The notes under the pieces are model-generated. The model saw only the letters and a list, made by a program, of their open reading frames with translations, searched no databases and was not told the DNA's origin. A program made the position numbers and the translations under genes. From Balaenoptera acutorostrata (taxonomy: Eukaryota > Chordata > Mammalia > Artiodactyla > Balaenopteridae), in NCBI RefSeq assembly GCF_949987535.1, contig NC_080078.1, positions 46,526,207 through 46,590,206 on the forward strand: a stretch of 64,000 bases of DNA. The letters are read 5' to 3'. Shown here one piece after another: positions 11,131 to 22,139 of the stretch. The stretch's first letter is position 1. Each line of letters opens with the position of its first letter.

Positions 11131-12490
11131 CCCAGACTCTAGTGCTCTTGGCTAAGGAGGAAGGAGTTAGGGGTTGACTGGAGTGTGTCTGGTCAAGGTC
11201 TTGTCATCCATCCTAACCTCCTTTCCCAGTAGCTGTGAGAGGCAGTCAATGTAAGCTGTGGTCTTAGGGGAGAACCACTCCCCGCCCCTAAGGATTGAGC
11301 TAAGTGGACCAGGGGAGGATCTCTAAAAGGCTCTGGATTTCTTATCCCACATGCTGGACCCAGTACTTATAGGTCCTCAAAAACAATAGTTGTGTTTACA
11401 TCGCCTCCATCACTTACTGAGCGTCTGCGCAAGTCCATGACGGACTACTTGCCGGATTTGGAAATGCTGACTCTGCTGGACTGCCAGGAACAGGGACAGA
11501 AGTAAAACAGGCCTTGACAAAATTGATCTGGGTCCTGCTGCTGAAAAATGCAACCTAAATTGGCCAAAGCCCACACTGGGAGTGCAGTCCCCTGGATCCC
11601 AAGCTTCTCCTACCTGAGGTCAATCATCGGCCATCCATGGCTGACTCTGGCCACGTTTGGTTTAGCTGCAGAGAGCCTGGCATTATTTCCTTCTTGGTGC
11701 AGCAAGCCTGCTCTGGTCCCCTATATTCTCCTGTCCTCACCCGTGCCTCAACTCCCTCTGGCCCACTTGATTGACGGCTGCTGTCTGACTGGCCCTGGAG
11801 TGAGGTAAGCCTGCAGCCACCCTGAGCCCCATTCTCCTCCATCACCAAGTGTGAATGAGGCCATTTCACAGGATTGTGGTGAAAATCCAAGCCAGCAATG
11901 TGAATAACATGCCCAGCGTGGGGTGAGCACTTCTTGAACTCAATTCATTTCTCTTTCTTTTCCTTCTTCCTTTTTTCTTGCTTTCCCTTTTCTTCTGCCC
12001 CATTTCTCATTCCTCTCCCTCTTTTTTCCTCTTTCTTTTTGTGATGCTTTGATATTTGTTCTATCTCTTCGGTCAACTTTAAACGGGTTTTCGTTAGTCA
12101 GTGGGAGCTCCAGGTTGCTCTGGCTTATCCTGAAGGGAAAGTTGTGTTAAATGTGTCTTCCGGTCCCCCGCAATTTCTGGGGTGAAGGACAAATAACTAA
12201 AAGGCACAGGAGTGACTCACTACCAAGTTAGTCACACCCTGAGTCAAGATGAGGTTCGTTGCTCTACTCTGGATGAATCCAGAAAGTGGTTGAAGATGAT
12301 GGTCAAGCATCTCACCTGGGGGTTCTTACAGGGAGTGAAATTATACTGTCTCACCATGCGGATAGAAAGTAAAAGAAAATATAATTCCAGTTTCTTAAGA
12401 CCCACCTAAATAGGTGGGTAATAGGTACACAATGCAGGAATAAAATAGCCAAAGGAGAGTTATTAGCGACTTCTGGAACTCAAAGTGGGG
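11131..12490. other. Unassigned non-coding sequence with pyrimidine-rich stretch
   Basis: No exon supported. 11945-12045 is a C/T-rich tract on this strand. The ORFs at 11548-11930 overlap on both strands and are not recognisable. Confidence 0.4.
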
Positions 12491-12494
12491 AGAG

Positions 12495-12640
12495 TGACAA
12501 ACTCTTCTAACTGCTTTCTTTTACAGTTAAGGAAATGGAGGCTTATTAGGCTAAGGGACTTGTTCAAGCACATAGGTATTTGATGCCAAGGACCTTTGCA
12601 CTAAGTACCCCGTTTTCATTCCTCACGCTGCAACCCCGTT
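12495..12640 (-). repeat. MIR-like relic, antisense
   Basis: Reverse-MIR order: 'ttttacagttaaggaaatgg', 'aggcttattaggctaaggg', 'acttgttcaagcacatagg'. Diverged. Confidence 0.5.
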
Positions 12641-12849
12641 GACTACAAGGGTTGAGAAGATTTTCAGTGTCTGCATTTTGAATAACAAGAATCAGACCAG
12701 AGATTATTAGGGGACAAATGTTACATAATCATGGAGGACATTATTGAGTACCAGTGCTGACCTTGGTTGTGAAAAGAGACAAGAAGGCATTCCCATAGAA
12801 TTCACATAAGCCGGGAGAGGGGAGAATCTTCTTTGAGTTCACTGAGATC

Positions 12850-12990
12850 CGGGGATAAGCCCTGGTTTGGATACTTACCAACTGTAAACTTGAACATGCC
12901 ATTTAATTTCCTTAAGTATTATTTTCTTCATTTGCAAAGTAAAGATAATTATTTCTGAACTGCCTGTTTTTAAAGTATATTGTAAGTTTC
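12850..12990 (+). repeat. MIR SINE relic
   Basis: Sense MIR core: 'ggtttggatacttaccaac', 'catgccatttaatttcctta', 'ttcatttgcaaagtaaagat'. Confidence 0.6.
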
Positions 12991-13014
12991 CAAATATAGA
13001 TGATTTAGTCCAAC

Positions 13015-13085
13015 AAAAACATCTGTACACCTACTATGTGTAGAGCCCATTTGGCCAGGCACACAAGATTCAAAGATGAATATAG
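13015..13085. repeat. Short ancient interspersed repeat fragment
   Basis: Resembles the widespread ancient unit running 'acctactatgtg', 'ccaggcac', 'aagatgaat'. Family not determined; related fragments occur at 54085-54190 and 55885-56135. Confidence 0.35.
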
Positions 13086-13369
13086 CAAGAACATGCTGCA
13101 TATGCTTAAATGATGGAACATTCTGTGTGCATAAGAGAGCAAATCATTATTATTGCTACCTTGGGGCTGCTCCCTTCTCCCTGGAAGCAGTGGCTAGAAG
13201 GACATCTGTCGGTGCCTCTACCACCCACGCAGCTCAGAGCTCTCAGATTTGTGGTTCTCAGTAGCTACTGCAACACATAGAACATTATCTAATGGTCGTT
13301 GTTTAAAACAGAAATTTCTTCTGCCTTTATATATATATGAGTTCCAGGTGTGACTCATGTATTGTTCTT

Positions 13370-13767
13370 TTTTTTTTTTTTTGATTTGTAGAGATCTACT
13401 TTCTTTTATTTTTTATTATTGTTATTATTATTATTATTATTTTTTGGCTGCATTGGATCTTCATTGCTGTGGGCAGGCTCTCTCTAGTTGCAGCAAGCAG
13501 AAGCTACTCTTTCGTTGCAGTGCGCAGGCTTCTCATTGCAGTGGCTTCTCTTGCTGCGGAGCTCGGGCTCTAGGCAAGCGGGCTTCAGTAGTTGTGGCCT
13601 GTGGGCTCAGTAATTGTGGCTCGCGGGCTCTAGAGCACAGGCTCAGTAGTTGTGACGCACGGGCTTAGTTGCTCCATGGCATGTGGGATCTTCCCAGACC
13701 AGGGCTCGAACCTGTGTCCCCTGCATTGGCAGGCAGATTCTTAAACACTGTGCCACCAGGGAAGTCC
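13370..13767 (-). mobile_element. CHR-type SINE with target-site duplication
   Basis: Long-form SINE in reverse orientation, tRNA-like head at the right (B-box word near 13703-13713), preceded by a T-rich tail that includes an ATT repeat. A perfect 16-bp direct repeat, ctcatgtattgttctt, occurs at 13354-13369 and 13768-13783. Confidence 0.93.
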
Positions 13768-13783
13768 CTCATGTATTGTTCTT

Positions 13784-14436
13784 GACAAAGAATCAGGATC
13801 CAAGAAGGAAACGTGTAAGACAGAATATTAAGGAGCAAGGGCTGAATTTCTCAAGTTGCCTCATTCCCAACTTGCTTTAAGGTTCTGGGTGTCTCAATTT
13901 TTCTGCGTTTGAATTTCCCCTGTCTACTCAGGGAAGAACCTTGCCCTACCTGTTCCAGGAGTTTCTTGGGGAGTCAACGTGGCAATGGTAAGGAAGCAAT
14001 TTTTAAAATGTATGAGTGCTAAAAAGGAAAACCTGCTGCCTATTTTTGGCCTTTACTTGGGACATTTGGGAAAGGACGGGTGAACCAGACAAAAATTCCT
14101 TTGCAAACTCACAGGTAACCAGATTTCCTGGAGAATACACAGATGGTATTCACCAGCAAAAAGATAAGGGAGAATCATTGTCTGTGAGCTATTTTTAGCA
14201 GGATAAACCCAGTCTGCGCTAGTTGCCTATTGTAAATAAGCCTGAAATTTATGGGTTTATGGGACACATCTCAGTGGAAAATGTCCTGTAACCTATGTCA
14301 TATATTTGCTAATTGCTGTGTCTTGCTCTTGCTTGTAAACTGCATCACAGGTAAATTTGGCACTTGGTCTGATCAGTGATTCGTGTTGACTCTCATTTGT
14401 ATGGTCTCTGTGTTATGTCAGGTGCCATCCTAGGTG
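13784..14436. other. Unassigned non-coding sequence
   Basis: No repeat or exon recognised. Confidence 0.4.
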
Positions 14437-14448
14437 AGGTATAGGAAG

Positions 14449-14616
14449 GCATAGGTGTAAAGGCATAGGTGTAAAGGTATAGGTGTAAAGGCATAGGTGT
14501 AAAGGTATAGGTGTAAAGGCATAGGTGTAAAGGTATAGGTGTAAAGGTATAGGTGTAAAGGTATAGGTGTAAAGGCATAGGTGTAAAGGTATAGGTGTAA
14601 AGGTATAGGTGTAAAA
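14449..14616 (+). repeat. 14-bp minisatellite, 12 copies
   Basis: Twelve head-to-tail copies of gyataggtgtaaag. Apart from the last base of copy 12, the only variable position is base 2, which runs C,C,T,C,T,C,T,T,T,C,T,T. The unit length is not a multiple of three and the minus strand of the unit has no stop, so all three minus frames stay open and give long tyrosine/threonine/leucine/proline ORFs that are artefacts. The left flank (14437-14448) looks like the half-diverged seed unit. Confidence 0.97.
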
Positions 14617-14619
14617 ACG

Positions 14620-15203
14620 AGGTATTCCGTAACTGAAATGGCACCTTTGTTCAAGCAACGTACAAGATGCGGGGCTGAACCACCACAATCAACCCCCCTC
14701 CCCCCCTCCCAGTGTAAATCTGAGTGGGAGCAGCCCTAACTCAGGAGGGAACTCTTGATAGTCTTGGATCTTTGTGAGGGAACACTGCTTGGCTGTGTTT
14801 CGCTATTTCCAATAAACTTTGAATCAGAAGTAAATGCGGTACTGTCGGTCATCAGTGGGTCCAGCTGAGTCTCATTTGTGTTCTCTTCAGGCTTTCACAC
14901 AGATAAGGCATCATCACTGCATCATTTCTGAGGATGACTAAGGAGGCACCTGTAAAACCCAATCCAATCTTTAGGGTAAAGATTTTGTGTATGTGTGAGA
15001 TCAAAGCAAATGATAAAGATAGACTCTGAAAAATGGTGTCTTAGCACATAGGCCTAGGGAGCTGGGTGAGAAAGGAAATCCCCTGGGCTTTGCTGACTCA
15101 GTTATAATCAGAGAAGCAAGTTAGGGACAGCTCTTGGGAGGGTTTGTCATCACTTGGTCCACGCAGTGGGTGTGGTCACCAATGTCCACAGCCATAGATA
15201 TTC
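14620..15203. other. Unassigned non-coding sequence
   Basis: Includes a C-run at 14695-14709. No exon or repeat family recognised. Confidence 0.4.
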
Positions 15204-15219
15204 CATGTGGTCACTCTTT

Positions 15220-15969
15220 TTTTTAATTCCTTTGTTTTATTTTATTTATTTATTTATTTTCATTTTATATTGCAGTATAGTTGAGTAACAATGTTGTGTT
15301 ACTTTCAGGTGCACAACAAAGTGATTTAGTTATACATATACATGTATCTATTCTTTTTCAAATTCTTTTCCCATTTAGGTTATTACAGAATATTGAGCAG
15401 AGTTCCCTGTGCTATACAGTAAGTCCTTGTTGGTTATCTATTTTAGGTATAGCAATGTGTATATGTCAATTCCAAACTCCTGATTTATCCCTCCCTCCCA
15501 TCCTTCCCCTCTGATATCCATAAGTTTGTTACTATGTCTGTGAGTCTGTTTCTGTTTTGTAAATAAGTTCATTTGTATCATTTTTAAAGATTCTGCATAT
15601 AAGCGATATCATATGATATTTGTCTTTCTCTGTCTGACTTACTTCACTTAGTATGATAATCTCCAGGTTCATCCATGTTGCTGCAAATGGCATTATTTCA
15701 TTCTTTTTAAGGGCTGAGTAATATTCCATGTTACCACATGGAATGTACCACATCTTCTTTATCCATTCCTCTGTCAATGGACATTTAGATTGCTTCCATG
15801 TCTTAGCTATTGTAAATAGTGCTGCAATGAACACAGGGGTGAATATATCTTTCCAAATTATGGTTTTCTCCAGACATATGCCCAGGAGTGGGATTGCTCT
15901 ATTTTTAGTATTTTAAGGAACTTCCATACTGTTCTCCATAGTGGCTGTACCAATTTACATTCCTACCAA
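15220..15969 (-). mobile_element. 5'-truncated L1 with ORF2 C-terminus
   Basis: Reverse-orientation L1. The minus-strand frame at 15532-15834 encodes the ORF2 C-terminal segment ([37 protein letters not shown]). The 3' UTR and T-rich tail lie to the left. Target-site repeats are catgtggtcactcttt (15204-15219) and catatggtcactcttt (15970-15985), 15 of 16 identical. ORF2 has decayed: a small insertion sits near 15730-15740 and the N-terminal two-thirds is missing. Confidence 0.92.
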
Positions 15970-16107
15970 CATATGGTCACTCTTTATTGTTGGATTTTCC
16001 CCTCCCACGAGCCCCCACCAGCCCCCAGACCACTTATGTTCTCCTCTGGTGCCCATTAGGATGGAAGATGCTGCATTCTTGCCTTCCTCTTCAGCTGTCA
16101 TTATCTT

Positions 16108-16340
16108 TTTTTTAAAATTTAATTAATTAATTAATTTTAATTTTTTATTGGAGTATAGTTGCTTTACAGTGTTGTGTTAGTTTCTGCTGTACAGCAAAGT
16201 GAATCAGCCACACATATACATGTATCCTCTCTTCCTTGGATTTCCTTCCCATTTAGGTCAGCACAGAGCATTGAGTAGAGTCCCTTGTGTTATACGGTCT
16301 GTTCTCATTAGTTATCTGTTTTATACATAGTAGTGTATAC
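16108..16340 (-). mobile_element. L1 3' UTR fragment with target-site duplication
   Basis: Antisense L1 tail: (TTAA)n-rich left end, 'ttggagtatagttgctttac', 'gctgtacagcaaagtgaatc', 'gtgttatacggtctg'. Flanked by ctgtcattatctt (16095-16107) and ctgtcattctctt (16341-16353), 12 of 13 identical. It lies only about 120 bp from the preceding L1 yet has its own duplication, so it is an independent insertion. Confidence 0.88.
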
Positions 16341-16353
16341 CTGTCATTCTCTT

Positions 16354-16620
16354 GATGTGTGTGTACAGCTCAAAGAGCCACAGGAATGAGGTGAGCTGAC
16401 TCCTCCCAATGGCTCTGGCTCTCTGCTCCCTTTTTTCACACATTGTCCATCACCATCTTGAAAGCCAAGAGACAGAGGCAAAGTCAGATGCAAGAGCTGG
16501 ATATTCTCTTTAGTCTAAGCAAAAATATTCTTTAGGGGAATTAATACAAAAAGGCAAGAAAGAAAGATTTTATCTTCTTGGAACCCTCAGAGGCTCATTT
16601 TTGCAAGGCCCAGACAGAGA
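16354..16620. other. Unassigned non-coding sequence
   Basis: Nothing recognised. Confidence 0.4.
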
Positions 16621-16624
16621 GATA

Positions 16625-16810
16625 ATTGGAGAGAACAGTTCTCCACCTTGACTGCAGAATTACCTAGGGTGCTTTAAAAAAAATACTATGCCTGGGCCCC
16701 ACTCCAGACTAGTTAAATTAGAATTTCTGAGAGTGAGGCCCAGGCATGCAATTTTTAAAATGTCTCTGAGGTGATTCTAATGGATAGCCATAGTTGCAAA
16801 CCACTGGGGT
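16625..16810. mobile_element. hAT-Charlie non-autonomous element (MER5A-like)
   Basis: Matches the MER5A layout: 'cagttctccaccttgactgc', 'ctgggccccactccag', then 'ggtgattctaatggatagcc' and 'ttgcaaaccactggg'. The ends are imperfect inverted repeats. Ancient and non-coding. Confidence 0.8.
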
Positions 16811-17953
16811 AGGAATCTTGTGGTCATTTGCTAAAGTCCTTATGAAAAAAATCAGGCAGTAAGTGCATTTTGGGACATAAAACGGCTCAAGGCTGAAACA
16901 TTTGCTATTGTGAGATAAGCTACATAAAAAGGCAACCCAGCTGCAGACTAGAGCATTGTCAGCCCATCTATGAAATCATTTCTTTTGATGTTTATGGCAC
17001 TAACAAGTCCTGAGATGGGGCTGTCTGATGAGACCATGCTTAATGACCCAAGTCTGTCTATGAGCCAGAGAGACATCCTGATTTGACGTCTCTCTTTGCA
17101 AGTTTATTAACTTAAGGAAGACATCAATATTTTTACCATCTAACAAATGACTTGCAAGTGGGACCTTATTAGAAAGCATGAGATCCACATTATATCAGGG
17201 ACATGACCCTTCCCGCTTCCTTCCCCTTCATGGAAGGGCTGACCCTCTGCTCTCAGGAGAAAAAACACTCAATTTGTATGTTATTCCAGAAATTCTGAAC
17301 TCTGTGGTCAACTGAATCAGTTTAAGGACCCAAGTAGGAGACATATCTGTTGTCAATGTCTGCACATAAGGAATTTCTGTCTGCATAATTTTGCTCTTAA
17401 GGATGATGGAATGAAGCCCACTTTAATTAAGTACATAGGGAACACTAATCTACTTTGAAAGGCACCACTAATCCACTTATTGGTGGCCAAGGTATGTAGT
17501 TAATAATGGGACTTTCAGGAGAACAGGCATAAAGGAGACCATTTCCAGGAAATACCCACTCTTAGGGTAGGCACTGTCTTGTATATATCCCTCATGGCCA
17601 ATGGCTACTAAGCAATCCCAAAGTTAATCCATTATACTCTGCCTACCTCCTTGCTGTGTCTTCATTAGGGGCTTATGTACATGATATAAGCAGTTTTTGG
17701 TTACGCAAGTGAAATTAAGAAATTATGCATGTGTTTATAACTTGGTTCTCATGTCCAGTTGTACATTAGTTTTGTCTCCTGTTAATAAACTTTTGTGTAT
17801 GTACTCCAAACTTCAAGTTATTTTTCTATATATTATTATGGCTTTGCATTTCAGTCCTGTAGGAAACTTAAAGAAATGTTATATGCTACTGTGTTTATTG
17901 GTGTTATTATGAATAGTTTTATGTTATTGTTTTTATTTTCCTTCTTTAAATAG
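16811..17953. other. Mostly unique sequence; possible old LTR with polyadenylation signal
   Basis: Unassigned. About 17500-17830 ends with aataaa at 17784-17789 followed by a GT-rich run at 17791-17803. That is a polyadenylation arrangement which could be the R region of an old LTR or an unrelated transcript end. No other support. Confidence 0.25.
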
Positions 17954-18061
17954 ACACCGGAACTTCTACAGCAAATTACTCACATCTGTGATATAACCAT
18001 TGTTCAGGAAATGCTTGAATATTTTCAGCAGAGGAAAGAAAAGATATCATCATTAATTTGA
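17954..18061 (+). CDS. Candidate terminal coding exon (unidentified)
   Basis: A strong 3' splice site (long T-rich tract ending in ctttaaatag at 17944-17953) is followed at once by 35 open codons and a TGA at 18059-18061. The in-frame TAG that closes the frame upstream is the last three bases before the splice junction, so the frame is open only as an exon. The peptide begins TPELLQQITHICD and ends EYFQQRKEKISSLI. It is amphipathic and probably helical, with no low complexity. I do not recognise the protein. Against it: an open frame this long can arise by chance (of order 10-20% per acceptor), no AATAAA follows within about 1 kb (only aataag near 18235), and I found no matching upstream exon. 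It could be the last exon of a gene lying to the left, or chance. Confidence 0.28.
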   Translation, partial: TPELLQQITHICDITIVQEMLEYFQQRKEKISSLI

Positions 18062-18374
18062 CTGGCAAAATAGCTTAGCTATCTAAGAAGTATTCAGGGT
18101 TTTACCCTGAGGCTTTACTGAAAGATAAGCTCTTGGAGAAAGTAACAGACAACTGCTAATCTGTCTAAATTGCCCAAGTTTACAGCAGAGAACACGGGGT
18201 CTCTGAGTGGTGATTTGACTTTATCCCCATCGTAATAAGTGGCAATTAGTTCCTTACCAATAGAATGAAGAAGTAATCTATATTTTTTAACATAAAAGAA
18301 TTGGCTTGCAGGCTATGCCTTTATTACTGTTGTGGTTTTTAAATTCTATCTTTGCAGAGCTCCCACTTCAAAGA

Positions 18375-18475
18375 CTATTAGACTAGAAGTGAGAAGGCCA
18401 CTGCAAACTAGCTGTGTGATCTTGGGCAAGTCACTTAAAGTGCTTGAATCTCATTGTAAGATATGAATTATATGA
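18375..18475 (+). repeat. MIR SINE core
   Basis: Sense MIR core: 'ctagctgtgtgatcttgggc', 'aagtcacttaaagtgc'. Confidence 0.75.
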
Positions 18476-19275
18476 CTTTTCCCCAAATATTTTGTTCCTA
18501 ACATTGTATAACTCAAATTTTCAACATGTGTTCTGGGATTATATGTTATTACTTTCTTTGCTTTTGTCTTCATGCAAAATATCTTGCTAATGAGCATGGA
18601 GTTTAAAAATGAAGATGTCTTTATTCCTGTTCTGATGAATTTTACAATTGTTCATAAATACTTAATTTTCTATTTTCAATTCTCCATTGAATTTAGACCA
18701 ACTCATGTGACTTGTGGGTTTAAACAATGTGAGAAGAATGAAATATGTCACTTCTAGGATTAAGAGTGAATGATGATTCTTTATTTGCACTCTCTCTTTG
18801 CTACTGTGACCAGCCTAGGTCTCTGAGTGAAGATCAGAGGAACAAACCCCTCTATTTACGAGTAATGAACATGCATCATAAAGAAATCACTTCTGTTCAA
18901 AACAGTGAGATCTGGGGCTTGTTTGTCACTGCAGCATAACCTAGCCTATCCGGACTAGTATAACTTCCTTCATCCATTTCAAGTAGTTGACAAGTAGCAT
19001 TTGGGGGAATTTACTAAGTGTCACTGAGGTTAGAATCGACAGATGAACCATACCTCTGACACTGTAATACCACCTAGGAAGAAACTTGGCTGCCATAGAC
19101 CTTCAGTTTACCCATCGCTAAGCAAAGGCTTGCAAATGATCCAAACTAAACAAACCTTTAGCCGCAGCTAGTATCGTTTCTCATCTTACTGCAAAATATT
19201 TAGTAAACAACAAATTTCAGTCAGTAGTGAATTACAAGGGACTGCCTATATTCTTAAGACATGAGATTATTTACT
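18476..19275. other. Unique AT-rich sequence
   Basis: No repeat or exon recognised. If the candidate exon at 17954-18061 is real, part of this would be its 3' UTR. Confidence 0.35.
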
Positions 19276-19279
19276 TATT

Positions 19280-20032
19280 TCTCTTCTTTTCCATTGTGGT
19301 TTATTACAGGATATTGAATATCGTTCCCTGTGCTATATGGTAGGACCTTGTTATTTATCCAGTCTATATATAATAGTTTGCATCTGCTAATCCCAAACTC
19401 CTGATCCATTCCTCCCCCACCTCCCTTCCCCTTGGCAATAACAAGTCTGTTCTCTATGTCTGTGAGTCTGCTTCTGTTTTGTAGATAAGTTCATTTGTGT
19501 CACATTTCAGATTCCACATATAAGTCCTATCATACGGTATTTGTCTTTCTCTTTCTGACTTACTTCACTTAGTCTGATAATCTCTAGGTCCAATCATGTT
19601 GCTGCAGATGGGATTATTTCATTCTTTTTTTATGGCTGAGTAGTATTCCATTGTATACATGTACCACATCTTCTTTATCCATTCATCTGTCAATGGACAT
19701 TTAGGTTGTTTCCATGTCTTGCCTATTGTGAATAGTGCTGCTGTGAACATTGGGGTGCATATATCTTTTTGAATTATAGTTTTCTCTGGATGTATGTCCA
19801 GAAGTGGGATTGCTGAGTGATATGGCAACTCTGTATTTAGTTTTTTGAAGACCCTCCATACTGTTTTCCACAGTGGCTGTACCAATTTACATTCCCACCA
19901 ACAGTGTAGGGGGTTCCCTTTTCTCCACACCCTCTCCAGCATTTGTTATTTGTAGACTTTTTAATGATGGCCATTCTGACTGGTGCGAGGTGGTACCCCA
20001 CTGTAGTTTTGATTTGCATTTCTCTAATAAGA
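19280..20032 (-). mobile_element. L1 fragment lacking its 3' terminus
   Basis: Reverse L1. ORF2 C-terminal coding is in two frames: 19837-20052 ends with [12 protein letters not shown] and 19619-19942 resumes with [14 protein letters not shown], so a frameshift lies near 19900-19915. A 10-bp repeat, gagattattt, is at 19263-19272 and 20033-20042. Compared with the other copies in this window, the last 100 or more bases of the 3' UTR and the poly-A are missing at the left end. Confidence 0.85.
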
Positions 20033-20042
20033 GAGATTATTT

Positions 20043-20870
20043 GTATAAACAATTGTTACAAACCCACAAGCCACTGTGCAGATTGTAGATATTTTTGTTG
20101 TTGTTTCTATTATTATATATGACTTTTCAATGGAATAACATTTGCTACAATGAATTGAATCACTTTGAGGGTGAGAGGTCTGGCTCTAATCCAAATATAC
20201 CCAAGTGACACTAGTTCTCCAAATCAGCCATTTAAAATAATTCCCTTGAAAACAGGAGTTGAAAATACACAGTGTGGAAGAAAAAAAGAGTTTTTCAAGT
20301 TTGCTAATGGCTGCTTTATTGTTCTCATTCTCCTGGGATCCTTCTCTCTTCCTGCTCTACATGTTCTGTTCTTCCTTTGTGACCTCACCCCTCCCTCAGC
20401 TTCTAATAAAGGGACTCAGCAAAGCAAGAATAAAAGATTTCTTGGGCTGCTGTGCAAAAAGTAAGGGCGTGTGCTGAACTGCACCGCAGGACTAGCCGTG
20501 GGGTATTTGCGGATGTGTAAAGCCTTCCAGGTGGATTCAGGAGTCCGGAGTCTGAAAAGAGGGATGATTTGGGGAGCAGAGGGAGAGAGCCAGGGTTTTG
20601 GAGTTACAAAAGCAGATCTGAAGGCCGAGGGGGAAATCAAGTCAGGGACCAGAAGTGCAGTCAGGAAAGGGAGTTGACAATAAAAATCAGTGACAGGGAC
20701 TCTGGAGAATCTTCCAAAACAGATTGCTGCTTCTCTGCCAGCTTGTTCCAGCGGCAAGCTCTGCTGTGCTTGCTTCAGAAATGTCTCCCGGGCACAGCCC
20801 CATCCCTGGGGGATTCAGCTGCCATTTTGTGACCTTCTGGCCAACCTCTTGCCTGAGCTTTAGAGCAGAA
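20043..20870. other. Unassigned non-coding sequence
   Basis: No exon supported; several short overlapping ORFs on both strands. No repeat family recognised. Confidence 0.4.
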
Positions 20871-20879
20871 TTTCCAGCT

Positions 20880-21140
20880 ACGCCCCTTCCCTCCTAATCC
20901 AGCTCTTTGCCCACTACTCTCTGTCGCAGTGAATGGCCGCTCTTCCGTCAGTGTTCCAAGCCAGAATCCTTGGGGTTATTCTCAGTTGCTCCCTTTCCTC
21001 ACTCCCCACATCTGATCAATCCTGATATTTCAATCCTGAAATATCTATTCAACCCAGACTTCTTCTCTGTCCCCACTCTCCTTGGAGGGTTTTCCTACCA
21101 CCAAAGTTTCCCTGCTCTATTTCATCAGACACAGAATGCC
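20880..21140 (+). mobile_element. LINE L2 fragment
   Basis: Sense L2: 'gggttattctcagttgctcc', 'ctcactccccacatctgatc', then 'ttccctgctctatttcatc'. Corresponds to the L2 part seen at about 3140-3280. Confidence 0.55.
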
Positions 21141-21654
21141 GGAGTCCATCTCTTATAGAGGAAATGGGCCTGCCAGGCTCTCAGACATGGCAGGATGGGG
21201 AAATGTGGGGTTTTAATTTTTCTGAAGAACCAGTGAGCCCCTGAGAAGTTAATACAGGAGATTTAGGGATTAACAGATGTGAAACCTGCCAATGTGGGAG
21301 TCCTTTCTGTCAGACACCTGGTCTCTCCAGGTACCAGGGTCTATCTTTCCTTCCAGGAGGTACCACGTACCTCCTACGTCTAGCACGTACACCTGATAAG
21401 GTACAGGGAACCTCACATCTATAGAGATGATACACAGAGAGGCCAGGGATGGGAGGTTGAGGCAGGAGATTGGATCTACGGGGAAGGCCTGGGAGACTGT
21501 CAAGAGCCTGGCTTTAAGGAGAGGGGGCAATGGGTGTTTCCAAGCAGGCATAAAACTCATTCCCATAAAGGGTAAAGTTGAGTGCACGCTGGGAAGATGC
21601 CTGCATTTGAGCAGGGAGGGGTAGATTCTGGTGTGTGGCCCCCAGTGTCATGTA

Positions 21655-22135
21655 CTTCATCTGATTTAATCTCCACAACAGCCCAGTGATACACTGGAAG
21701 CAGAGGTGCAAAGAGATTAGGTCAGCAATTCTCAAACACTCTTAAAACTTACTGAGGATCTCAAAGAGCTTTTGCTTATATGGGTTATTTATATCAATAC
21801 TTATCTCATTAGACATTAAAAGAGAAAAATTTAAGATGCAAGAATACACAGGCACACATTCCAGTAGCCATCAGCATGATAACATCTCTGGTTACATAGT
21901 CTCTGGAAAGCTCCACTGCACACTCTTGAGAGAAAGAGAGTGAAAAAGGCAAAGAACATTGTAGTATTATTATGAAAATTGTTCTGACTTTGTGTAGCCC
22001 TGAGAGAGATCCCTCAGGGGATCCTGGACTCTACTTTGAGGACCACTGAAATCGATAACTTTTCTGAGGTGATGTGACTGCTAAGTGTGGGGCTGGTATT
22101 TCAGTTCAGGTCTGTCAGTAGATCCAATGTTCCTT
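21655..22135 (-). repeat. MIR relic split by a hAT insertion
   Basis: The left part (21655-21722) reads as antisense MIR: 'tgatttaatctccacaacag', 'gcaaagagattagg'. It resumes at 22049 with 'ttttctgaggtgatgtgac' and 'gctaagtgtggggctgg'. The element at 21723-22048 interrupts it. Confidence 0.6.
21723..22048. mobile_element. hAT-like non-autonomous DNA transposon
   Basis: Terminal inverted repeats cagcaattctcaaa (left) and tttgaggaccactg (right), 11 of 14 complementary. The body includes 'gatctcaaagagcttttgct', 'gaaagagagtgaaaaaggca' and 'tattattatgaaaattgttc'. The 8-bp target duplication has decayed (gattaggt versus aaatcgat). Confidence 0.65.
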
Positions 22136-22139
22136 TCAT

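Noticed and set aside
14393..14688. Three overlapping repeat-protein-like ORFs; also considered as a CRISPR-like array
   Set aside because: A 14-bp tandem unit without stops opens all three minus frames. The units are contiguous with no spacers, so it is not a CRISPR array.
17784..17803. AATAAA plus GT-rich run as the 3' end of a gene
   Set aside because: Lies upstream of the candidate exon and lacks any associated coding frame; an old LTR R region or chance is more likely.
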